DNA of 64,000 bases from Petrosia ficiformis (lineage: Eukaryota; Porifera; Demospongiae; Haplosclerida; Petrosiidae): contig OX345653.1 in assembly GCA_947044365.1 (NCBI GenBank), positions 3,839,001 through 3,903,000 of the forward strand, in the 5' to 3' direction. Position 1 is the stretch's first letter. Each line of letters begins with the position of its first letter. Both the position numbers and the translations under genes were made by a program. The notes below the pieces were generated by a model. It made no database searches. It was not told the DNA's origin and saw only the letters and a list, made by a program, of their open reading frames with translations. Below, in pieces: positions 33,133-42,568 of the stretch.

Positions 33133-36100
33133 GTTGTTACCCTGTTTATTACTCTACTGCAAAGACTTTTAAACTGCAACCTCATGTAGACTTAGTGCTA
33201 TACATGACAGAGATAATTACCTAGGTTACTGACAGTAATGTTATAGTCTTGTTTATTGACAGCAGCTGGTATTGTTTCATTGAAAACTATCGTAGAAGTA
33301 GAAGTAGAAGTGACTATGATATTGAAATGTGTGACCAGTCCTGTTAATTCAACTGGTAAATTCCAAATTACAGCAAATTTGTGTTGTGAAAGTACAGCAA
33401 CATTAAACGTTACATCTGTGAATAATTAACAAAAACAATAATGATTTGTATTATGACTTTAGTATTTTTACAAAATGTGACTAATGAGGAAGCTGGAATA
33501 GCAGAAGTTGCTAATATTTAAACAGCTCCAAAGCTGTGACAAACACTTCCTCATTTTGAGGGTGGAGCTGAGAATACTCACGAAAAGCCTGCATCTAGTG
33601 GGGCTCAAACCTGTAACCTTTCGATTGCAGGCGGGAACTGAGAATACTCATGGGTGAAAAAAGCCTGCACCTAGTGGGGTTCGAACCTGCAACCTTTCGA
33701 ATCCAGGCCAGCACTTTAACCAATAGGCCACTAGTACACCCCGATTATAATTATGCTACTATGACAACCATTTAATCTGGTTAGGATTTTACATATATAT
33801 CTCAATTGTACAATCATATAGTATATACTACGTAAACCATGGCTAGTTGGATATATGCCTGATATATATACCACCTGCTGGTGTTCAGAGGTTTATATAC
33901 AAACTGTGGTGACAAGAAATATACATTTCTTAAATAATTATCTTTGATGTGTGAGTATGGGGGATACCTATAGTACCAGTGTTGTCATGACTACAACTTC
34001 TGTTAATAAGTTCACAGGTAACTAAAACCTCACCTAAATATCGGCACTTTAATCAGTTACAATATAACTGAACCATTTTCAATAAAAATGAAAGAATATG
34101 AAGTAAGTTAAAACCCAAAAGTATGCAAACTAGGTCAAAATGGTACTAGCACAGGAGGTTAACGTATAAACAAACCACTTCCATATAACCCTACATAAGT
34201 ACCTACACTGCTATAAAGCAAAATGACTAAGTGAAATTTGTGAATATGTTTTTGTAGATTGTGTCATAACTATAACTAAAAGTGGCCGTTATTGGTGTAC
34301 ATTAAAAATATCACTATTGTAACTTTACTATAACTTATACATAACACTATTAAAATCTTGTACATTGTAGCCCAAAGGCCTTCTTCGCCAATTTAAGAAT
34401 AATTTATATTATTATTAAGTTCAAGCTTCCCTTTATCAATGAAGATTACAATTACCATTATAATTATAATATTACTTGGTAGTGCTGTAGGAATAGGCAC
34501 TGGAGATGACTCTACCAGTAAAGAAGAAGTGGGGACTGGAGATGACACTACCAGTAAAGAAGACGTCACAATTAGAGAGCTTGTTAGATTGTATGTTGAT
34601 GAAGGAAGAAGATGTGTGGTAACATTAGGTTGTATATCTATTAAAATAAAATAGATTAATACGTAATTGCTATCTAACTATTGAAATGCAAAACAATATG
34701 GGGGCGGCAAGTCTACATTGTGTAAAAAAAAGGAAAAAAGAAAACTATGTGAGAATCAAACCAGCTCCTTCTGTTGTGAAAGAAAAAGGAAAGAGTAGTC
34801 GTAGGAATTGAACCCTCATATCCAAAGTGTGCAATCAGAGGTGTGCACCACAGGGGCGGATCTAGGTTATTTTGGTTGGAGGGGCCAATAGTTTATTCAT
34901 GAAAGACGTGGTCAATTATGGTGACTGACACACCCATATTTGGGTGTGGTGGTGCAGTACATGGTTTATTAGGTTATCATTTTTATTTTTTTTTACTTAT
35001 AAAATTAAAGTAAAAGAATGCGTCTATTCTTATCACTAGAAGCAAATTCATCTATTGGTCTTGTCTTGTAATTCCCAAGCTATTGCTACTCGTGTTAGTG
35101 TTGATACAACAACCAACAATATCTCTTCCACAATTGTATTCATCACTCTCACTATTATACTCACCATCTACATTGCTGCAGCTGCTACTACTACTACTAA
35201 CACTGGTGGCACCACCATCAATATTTATTCTTTGACCAGTATTAATGATGTTGAATTGCCATAACACATATATTAAGTTAGATCTTATATTAGTTACGTA
35301 CCTCTGACTAATCAAAATTAAACAAATTCAATTGCTTTGACATCCTTTACTATGAAAACAGACAGCCTGTTGTGGCTTGTAGTTCATGTAGTTTACTGTT
35401 GTGGGTTGTGCTAGAATAAAGGGCTTGGCAAAGCTATTAAGAGGCCTAATAATACACTCTAATATGATAATATGTTACTAGATAATAAATAAAATGTTAT
35501 TATGTATATAAAGTATAATTTGTTTATGCCTGTGGTGAGGTTCTATATATATCACATGCAGAATTATATACAATAACATGCCTGGTGGAGAAATGAGACA
35601 GTGTTGCTGTGTTTTTTCAAGAGTATAGAAAATCGTAAAGTAACATAGTGTAATAAAGCAGTTTACTGAATCCATTGGTGGTGAAAAAAAATACTTGGTT
35701 GCAAATACATTTCTACAATTGGAACCAGTCTGTGAAAAAAATACAAAATGTGATCACCAAGTGATTTGTATCATATGACACAATATAATATTCATGAAGA
35801 AGGAAGGTCTGTAGATCCTTTTTCTCAGATGTAATGTATATTAAACTACGTATGTGTATACAAGTGTTTAGACTTGGAAATTAAAGGACATTCACCATTA
35901 TCTCAGAAACATGTTCATAATTTTAATTTGGAATGACCAACAATCTTTTTTGTTCCTGCATATACATACGTAACTATCCTTCTCTTTATGTCAAAATACT
36001 TTCTATTAATTGTGTTATTATAATTTCAATAATTTCCACTACTTTAATTGAAAATTAATATTTACATATGTACGTACATACATATAAATATATTTACGCA

Positions 36101-36697
36101 CACAAAACACTAATGCACACTACACAAAGTGCACACTCTTACTTTACTTCCTGCCTCATTTTCACAGGTATAATGAATAAAATACCCTTCATCTTTAGGA
36201 TAAGCAACTTTTATCCATTCCAGTGTGATAAGATCATGAGAGCACTGTAGTAGCTTCAGAGTGGTTTGATATCCATCAACTATATTATTGTTGTGATGAG
36301 TTTATAAACACGTATATGCACATACTTCCATATATATATATACATTCGACATACTTTGAGAGTGTGTTACAAAATTACATTATTTATTGATTATTCATGG
36401 AAGATCACATCAGCTATAAAGATGGCTTTCAGTGATGCTCTGATAAACACTGCACTGATATTTAGGATAGAGCTGGGCTCAGTCATGCATCATCCTGCTT
36501 AGTGATGCATAACTTCAGTCAACCATTATAAAGTCTTTCTCAAGTATGGTACAATTGAGGTTGGAATTCACAGCAAGAGATGAATATTTGACTGACTTAC
36601 CAGATTTTATGCAATCTGTACAAGCATTTGCAGCTGTGTGCATCAATAAAACACCAGAGCACAACAGTACAAAATACTCCCTCCATAGGACAAACAT
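30626..36697 (-). CDS. Type I membrane protein with FN3-like ectodomain and tandem-repeat tail, 8 exons, 634 aa
   Basis: Exons: 36697-36601, 36279-36148, 34033-33968, 33415-33221, 32665-32567, 32477-32428, 32368-31911, 31433-30626. Phases match throughout; exon 2 uses GGAA|GTAAAG to keep frame. Residues 1-25 are a signal peptide (MFVLWREYFVLLCSGVLLMH). The ectodomain has a fibronectin-III-like unit (FAVIWNLPVELTG, then PFIPYLVEVTAVN). A cysteine-containing membrane-proximal region follows (NCSTYECGSKLEYKARLTLP). One helix, MISLGVFITIAIIILCTVAF, precedes the stop-transfer VTRKKKGR. The cytoplasmic tail of about 270 residues is mostly eleven or so repeats of about 23 residues, consensus YETSGAQFTGEQGEEYGSDV-TDG. 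I do not recognise the protein. A cell-surface receptor or adhesion role is inferred from architecture. Exon 3 is short (66 nt) and least secure. Confidence 0.87.
30645..31290 (-). repeat. Coding 69-bp tandem repeat in the receptor tail
   Basis: Units of 69 bp (23 codons), the last six nearly identical at DNA level and earlier ones diverged, with two alternative spacers (DVTDG or DFIMNTDG). The repeat is in frame and stop-free, so it contributes directly to the protein of the 30626-36697 gene. Confidence 0.95.
31566..31700. mobile_element. MITE family 1, internally deleted copy
   Basis: Both ends are present (GTTCATATTCATGATGACCT and CTGAGGTCAACATGAATGA) but the central ~120 bp is missing, giving a 135-bp element. 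Intronic. Confidence 0.75.
32705..32818. mobile_element. MITE family 1, half copy
   Basis: Keeps ACAGTATAATCATGTATTAA through the GAGATCGTCATGAATATGAA end. The other half is absent. Intronic. Confidence 0.7.
32982..33037. repeat. Perfect inverted repeat, 24-bp arms, 8-nt loop
   Basis: Left arm 32982-33005 (GAATTATGGTTGCTATGATA...) is exactly complementary to 33014-33037. Lies in the intron 32666-33220 of the type I membrane-protein gene, followed at 33080-33125 by a C/T-rich tract. Confidence 0.97.
33580..33745 (-). mobile_element. tRNA-derived SINE remnant, two tandem heads
   Basis: On the minus strand, 33745-33655 shows an A-box-like TAGTGGCCTATTGGTTAAAG and, about 30 bp on, a B-box GGTTCGAACCC. 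A second, more diverged head with GGTTTGAGCCC lies at about 33580-33640. T-arm and anticodon arm pair poorly, so this is not a functional tRNA. A further B-box-like GGTTCAATTCC (minus strand) is near 34806-34816. Confidence 0.6.
34439..34654 (+). CDS. Possible small secreted peptide ORF nested in an intron
   Basis: 71 codons starting with a signal-like stretch (MKITITIIIIILLGSAVG). A short duplication follows (GTGDDSTSKEEV, then GTGDDTTSKEDV) and then ELVRLYVDEGRRC. It lies on the opposite strand inside the 2.1-kb intron 34034-36147 of the minus-strand gene. A good donor (GTGTG|GTAACA) at 34619 suggests it could be a first exon. No partner exon was identified with confidence; the stop-free stretch 35055-35264 is the only candidate. 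Unrecognised; it may be chance. Confidence 0.25.
   Translation: MKITITIIIIILLGSAVGIGTGDDSTSKEEVGTGDDTTSKEDVTIRELVRLYVDEGRRCVVTLGCISIKIK
35880..36000. mobile_element. MITE family 1, half copy
   Basis: Begins GGACATTCACCATTATCTCA and keeps TTGGAATGACCAACAATC; the distal half is missing. It lies in the same large intron. Confidence 0.65.
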
Positions 36698-37044
36698 CTT
36701 ACAGCCAGGACTATCTGTTACTGAAATGTTCATATATTTGAGTGTACACAAATAGTTTTTAATCTTACTACACTCACACACTATCATGTAGTATTTCAAT
36801 TATGCAGTTCATGTACACATTACATTACACAATAGCCTGTTCATAGGTCCAATTGGACCAATGATCAGTTTTGTCATAGGACTAGGACTAAATTTCCAGC
36901 AACAGCCATTATTATTCTATAATGATGAAAGTATGTGTACTTCTGTGTGACGTTCTTAAAATATTAATGACATTTTTGTAATAATTATTAATAACACAAA
37001 ATTAATATTCTCATCATTACATAAATACTATTGATAACAAAATA
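36698..37044. other. Intergenic: promoter side of the type I membrane-protein gene, 3' flank of BCKDHB
   Basis: 347 bp between two minus-strand genes. AT-rich in the right half. No recognised motif and no further gene seen. Confidence 0.6.
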
Positions 37045-40000
37045 TTAGTAATTAATTACTCTTTTGACAGCTTCTAAACATCTGTACTTGTCTGGAAGAT
37101 AGAATGGTTCAAATACTAAAGGAAATGGTGTGTCCCAACCACATACTCTTTGTATCGGAGCTTCCAAATTTAAAAAACATTCATTCTAAAAAATAACGAA
37201 ATATAATTATTTGCTATTCTACTAGTGTTGTATTAGTTAACTAAAATCCTATTCTAGTAGTGTTGTTTTAGTTAACTATAACAAAAACCTCTTTTAGTAA
37301 TACATTGCGACTTTTAGTTAACTAAACTATAACTAAATTACAAGTCTATTGCAATAACTATAACTAACTAAAACGAAAAATGACAACACTTTCAGTTAGT
37401 TAATTAAAATTTTGAGAAAACTGCTATACTAAAACTATAAGTATATATGGTCATTATTGTCATACTAAAACAGTACTATATACCACAACTGGAGTACAGA
37501 ATATAGTGTTGTTTTAGTATTACAAAAAATACAAAAAAACATCTTAAAAAATGAAAGAGGATGTAGGGATATCAAAACTGAAAAAGCACAGGAACAAGAT
37601 TGGAATGTTAAGTTTACTAACTTAGCAACAAAATTAAACACCACTTCACATACCAGGTAGTGCAGTACTATATATACAATATTTTGTATTGCTTCTACAA
37701 CTAAATTAAATTGTGTGGTTTAGGGATGCAGTTGTAGGAGGTAAGTTCCAACTATTTTTTGAAGGGAGGTATGCAGAGGAGGGAGGTCGCTCACTTGTTA
37801 TTGTGCATCATTGGAATTCGCTATGCAGATGGCCATACAGGTATAAATAATTCATATTACATGGTGACTCAGCAGATTGAAACAGTTCATCATGCTGATA
37901 GTGTTGTTTTAGTATGACAATAATGATCACTTTTAGTTAAAGTATGACTAGTTTCTCAAACTTTTAGTTTAATTAACTAAAATAATTTTAGGTTTACTAA
38001 AAAGATTTTAGTTTTAGTTAACTAACTAAAAGTGCCATTATTGGCCATTTTTCATTTTAGTTAGTTATAGTTATTCCAATAGACTTGTAATTTATTTATA
38101 GTTTAGTTAACTAAATATCATAATGCATTACTAAAAGGATTTAAATATAGTTAACTAAAACAACACAAATGTTGAATCAACATGTAATATACACTATAAC
38201 ATTGATTTAATTCCACAATGACATACAGATGGTATAGTGATGTGTGTATGGAACCTATGTGTGGTGTGTGTATTACATAATAGTACTCCATTTGTACACA
38301 TTAGTTATTAATTCCACAATGACATACAGATGATATAGTGATGTGTGTATGGAACCTATGTGTGGTGTGTGTATTACATAATAGTACTCCATTTGTACAC
38401 ATTAGTTATTAATTCCACAATGACATACAGATGGTATAGTGATGTGTGTATGCAACCTATGTGTGGTATGTATTACATAATAGTACTCCATTTGTACACA
38501 TTAGTTATTAATTCCACAATGACATACAGATGGTATAGTGATGTGTGTATGGAACCTATGTGTGGTGTGTGTATTACATAATAGTACTCCATTTGTACAC
38601 ATTAGTTATTAATTCCACAATGACATACAGATGGTATAGTGATGTGTGTATGCAACCTATGTGTGGTATGTATTACATAATAGTACTCCATTTGTACACA
38701 TTAGTTATTAATTCCACAATGACATACAGATGGTATAGTGATGTGTGTATGGAACCTATGTGTGGTATGTATTACATAATAGTACTCCATTTGTACACAT
38801 TAGTTATTAATTCCACAATGACATACAGATGGTATAGTGATGTGTGTATGCAACCTATGTGTGGTATGTATTACATAATAGTACTCCATTTGTACACATT
38901 AGTTATGCAAACACATATTTACACTCTTCCTTCAGCTGCAACTATGACTAAAACTAAAATAATACTAATTAATAAATTATTTAATCAATTTTTATTGTTT
39001 GCAAACATTACTACAGTTTCTACTCCAACTCTGGAATGTGTGTACTTAAGAATTTATATAGAATATTTTGTGAATAATAGTTCAATGTCAGTTGTTTTAG
39101 TTAACTGAGCTTGCAAATTTAGACCAACTAAATATGAAAATTACACAATAATGGACACTGTAGTTAACTAAGACCATCAAATACCAGTTGCTATGGTCAG
39201 TGTGTTCAGCTTAATGCAATTTTGGTTGGCCATGCTCATAATTTAACTGAGCAATTACCTCATGAACAATATATGTAATATTATAATTATTAGGAGGAGG
39301 AAAGAGATCACTTCTCCACCAATATTACAATTTTGATATGACTGACTTTTTGGTCCAGAAAACACGTTAATATAATATTTATATTTGTTACTGATTGCTG
39401 GAAGTACAGAAGGATGTAGCATTCAGTGAGCTAAGAAAGGAATTAGTAACAACATATAGAAGGTAGTTCCCAATGAGCAACTCTACCAAGGACAAACGAT
39501 GCTTTTGTACCCACACATGCATTTTCAGCTGCATGACTAATGATGATGATATTATAGTCTCACATATACTGTTACCACATTATGGGTCACACCCATTTAC
39601 TGTTAGCCTTACTGAAGCACCCTGCCACAGAAACCTAGTGTGAACTTTGAATTGAGATTACCGAAAATCTGCAAATTAATACCACCTAATTATATATATC
39701 CGAAAATCACTACATTCTTAGAAAACACCACTAATGTGATCAGGTAACAGGACTCCAGTTTGAGATCTCTCCCTCCCTCCCAATCTAAAATTGATTTGAC
39801 CTGTTTATACAGTTATTAACCTGTATTGTTGAACAAATCTCAGCAGCAAATCCTGCTGTGAGTGGAGCCTCATGAGCTACTACCAGTTTCCCTGTCTTGC
39901 ACACCGACTATAAAAGAAATGAAAATACAAGTATGAATGGAATGAATGACATTTTACACATTTGGATTGGAGTATTATTCAGTTGTATTGTTGGATGGGC

Positions 40001-40478
40001 TATTATTTAACTACAATAATCACATGATTCATACTGCTATCTAATATCACAATATTGCAAAGTATTATTACATCACATGCACATCACATGCATTATGTAA
40101 TCTTTCATATGCATTGTCTGTCAGGAGATTAAGTAATAGTAGAAAAATGTTTTAAATTCGGTAGAGTCTGATATTATATCGAATATCAGTGAAGCATCGC
40201 TGGATTAATAAATGACCTAGCAATAATCACCTTGTGTATGACATCACTCAACTCAAATACACATACATAGTTACATACATGTACATATATAAACATATAC
40301 AATTGTATAGATGAATACAACATACCTTAGCTATGGTTTCAACATCCCATGGTAAGATAGTCCTTAAATCAATTAATTCACAACGCACTTTCAGCTCATC
40401 ATTTGCCATCTGACAAACCTGACGTAACACCTGGATTTGTGTACCATATCCAACAAGGGTTACATCAGTTCCTATGAA

Positions 40479-40519
<41 letters not shown>

Positions 40520-42416
40520 TAGATGGAGAGAGACAGAGACACAGTAGGACAGAGGAAGAGAAACAGAGATGAAGACAGATGAAGAGAGACAGAGACAGAG
40601 AGGTAGGGTTTTAGAAGGGAAGTATAAATGAACGGATAACTAACTAACCTTCTGTAATAACCTCAGCTTGTGATAAAGGTATAGTATAATCTGAATCTGG
40701 TACTTGTTCAACTATAACAAAAAACATTACATGAAACTTCTGTAGTCCACACATACACATCCACACATACACATACACACATCCACCCCAATGCATCCAC
40801 ACATACACCCCAATGCATCCACACATACACATCCACCCCAATGCATCCACACATACACCCCAATGCATCCACACATACACATACACCCCAATGCATCCAC
40901 ACATACACATACACCCCAATGCATCCACACATAAACATACACATCCACACATACACATACATACCTGCTGCTCTATAAAGTCCTTTTGGTTCAAAAAAGA
41001 ATACAGGATTGTCATCACGAATGGCTGATAAGAGAAGACCTTTAGCTTGACTAGGTCCACGAGGAATGACCACCTAAACCAATGGCAAATGTCAATGGTA
41101 TACATATATATGTGACTGTGGATGAAAAATCAGTCACTTGGATCTTAATTAAATTAAATGACATACTCAACTTTACTTAACTTATACTCCTACTATTTGG
41201 ATAGCTGACAAAAATTAGGTAACAAGCAACTACTCATCTATATAGTAATGTGGTTGAATTCCTGTACAAATTGGCTAGTGAGTGTTTAAAGATAAGCAAG
41301 GAATTAAATCCAAGTGACTGTTTTTTTCATCTGTGGTCATATATATCCATTCTCGTTCATTAGAGAAACTTACCTTCAAACCGGGAACATGAGCATAAAA
41401 ACCTTCAACACTCTGAGAATGATAGTGCCCTCCATGACCCACAGCTCCATAGGGAGCTCGTACAGTCATTCTCCCACATGAGAACTCACCTCCACATCTG
41501 TATCGAAACTTAGCTGCTTCATTAACAACCTGATCAAATGCAGGATGGATGTAGTCAGCAAATTGGATCTCAGCAATTGCAGTGCTTCCTTGAGCAGCCA
41601 GACCAATAGCAAAGGCAACTATTCCCTGCTCACTGAGAGGTGTGTTGAAAACACGTTCTTGACCTGGTTATAAAAGAATTAAATCTATTTATATTCACAA
41701 TGACCTCAAATTTAGGATGTGATGACTTTATATGTAATATAGTGTATAGTTTAATGTCATAAGATTAATACATGATTATACTGTGACTCAGTAATTAAGC
41801 AATGGATTGAAATTTGACATACACAAAAAAGAATGGGAAGGATAATTATATGAAAATGATGTAGGTAAAAAGATTGTTAGTCGTTCCAAACTAAGTTATG
41901 AATGTTTTTCTGAGGTATAGTGAATTTGAAGATCGCTAACGTCATTCTACATTAGTCTCACCACTAAGTAAAGCTTTATTTCATTCTATCAAGACTACAC
42001 TAAAATAATGAACATTATTATCTCACCATATTTTTCTTTAAGGCCAACAGTACATCTAAACACACCCCCAAATGCCACATCTTCACCAAATACAGCTGCT
42101 GTGTGATCGTCATCCATAGCTATATCGATTGCACTACGTATGGCTTCCACCAAATTTTTTTCTGATGTAGGCCCTAAAACCAATGAATATCAAATTTAAC
42201 TTATATTCCAGTGTTAGGATAATCATTACATATAAGGAACCAGAATACCAGGTCTGTAAACACTAAAGAATGTTACATACCTTCAACAGGCGGTGGATTG
42301 GGAGTAAATATTGATGATGGATTACTGCTTGCATGACGGATCTCGTTTAATAACACAGAATTGAGTCTAATACCTGTACCACGTGATACTGAGAGGATCC
42401 TATTAGTCCAAGCCAT
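37045..42416 (-). CDS. BCKDHB: Branched-chain 2-oxoacid dehydrogenase E1 subunit beta, 8 exons, 372 aa
   Basis: Exons: 42416-42281, 42173-42027, 41663-41374, 41073-40965, 40711-40649, 40471-40326, 39907-39821, 37185-37045, all in phase. The product pairs with BCKDHA to form the thiamine-diphosphate E1 of the mitochondrial BCKDH complex, which oxidatively decarboxylates the 2-oxoacids of Leu, Ile and Val. The N-terminal ~45 residues are Arg/Ser-rich without acids ([20 protein letters not shown]), as a mitochondrial presequence. Family signatures in order: [148 protein letters not shown] and [10 protein letters not shown], then a terminal [19 protein letters not shown]. Length is close to the human protein (about 390 aa). 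The last intron (37186-39820) is unusually long and repeat-filled. Confidence 0.97.
37212..37480. mobile_element. MITE family 2, full-length copy (orientation A)
   Basis: Bounded by TAGTGTTGTTTTAGTTAACT and GTCATACTAAAACAGTACTA. The internal sequence is rich in TTAGTTAACTAAA. It lies in the last BCKDHB intron. Confidence 0.85.
37545..37660. repeat. Interspersed repeat family 4, copy 1
   Basis: Contains GATATCAAAACTGAAAAAGC, ACAGGAACAAGATTGGAATG and AGCAACAAAATTAAACACCA. Its reverse complement matches 60205-60310 over about 100 bp. Nature unknown. Confidence 0.7.
37903..38172. mobile_element. MITE family 2, full-length copy (orientation B)
   Basis: Bounded by TAGTGTTGTTTTAGTATGAC and GTTAACTAAAACAACAC; inverted relative to the copy at 37212-37480, about 420 bp away in the same intron. 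Confidence 0.85.
38211..38905. repeat. About 100-bp minisatellite, seven units
   Basis: Unit 99-101 bp starting TTCCACAATGACATACAGAT with TGTGTATGGAACCTATGTGT and ACTCCATTTGTACACATTAG. Two alternating subtypes are seen (GGAACC or GCAACC; GGTGTGTGT or GGTATGT). Lies in the last BCKDHB intron; the long open frame over it is an artefact. Confidence 0.95.
40490..40620. repeat. (ACAG)n / GAGAGACAGAGAC repeat
   Basis: A purine-rich stretch in the intron between BCKDHB exons 5 and 6. In gene sense it is a C/T-rich stretch ahead of the exon 6 acceptor at 40471. Confidence 0.9.
40744..40962. repeat. CATCCACACATACACCCCAATG repeat
   Basis: About eight units of 22-34 bp, filling almost the whole BCKDHB intron 40712-40964. 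The open frames across it (rich in Cys, Met and Gly) are repeat artefacts that run into real exons. Confidence 0.95.
41683..41945. mobile_element. MITE family 1, full-length copy
   Basis: About 260 bp from CTATTTATATTCACAATGAC to CTGAGGTATAGTGAATTTGA. It keeps all internal blocks: GTGTATAGTTTAATGTCATA, AAGCAATGGATTGAAATTTG, AAGAATGGGAAGGATAATTA. Lies in the intron between BCKDHB exons 2 and 3. Confidence 0.85.
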
Positions 42417-42568
42417 CTATGTACACACACAATATATTGATGAAGACAATGGGCAGAGACTACAGCACGTGTGACCACTCCCATATTGTTGCTATGGTAA
42501 CTGCTTAGCACACAAGCGCTGGTAGGAAAGGGGAACAGCAGTGTACAGTACAGTACAGTACATTCATA
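42417..42568. promoter_or_regulatory. Bidirectional promoter between BCKDHB and the PG-repeat gene, 152 bp
   Basis: The two start codons face away from each other across this segment. It is locally richer in GC than its surroundings and has a triple ACAGT repeat (CAGTACAGTACAGTACA) near 42547. The RFX site inside is listed separately. Confidence 0.6.
42488..42501 (+). promoter_or_regulatory. RFX X-box GTTGCTATGGTAAC
   Basis: Matches the RFX consensus GTNRCC-N0-3-RGYAAC at nearly all positions (canonical GTTGCCATGGCAAC). It is 68 bp upstream of the start codon of the PG-repeat gene. RFX factors drive ciliary genes across animals, and the downstream product is of a flagellar family, so the site fits its neighbour. 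Confidence 0.7.

Noticed and set aside
33655..33745. tRNA gene on the minus strand
   Set aside because: A and B boxes are present, but acceptor, anticodon and T stems do not pair; treated as a SINE remnant.
35052..35315. Overlapping open frames on both strands, one with a hydrophobic run (IVFITLTIILTIYIAAA)
   Set aside because: Thr/Ser-rich low-complexity sequence in an intron. It could be a second exon of the nested 34439 frame, but no convincing acceptor in phase was found.
36546..36755. 69-codon plus-strand frame
   Set aside because: Antisense shadow of the signal-peptide exon at 36697-36601.
38345..39108. 187-codon frame with repeated [20 protein letters not shown]
   Set aside because: Arises from the ~100-bp minisatellite in the last BCKDHB intron.
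40644..41105. Cys/Met/Gly-rich frames that run into BCKDHB exons
   Set aside because: The intronic repeat is stop-free, so exon frames extend through it. BCKDHB homology continues only by splicing at 40965 and 40711.
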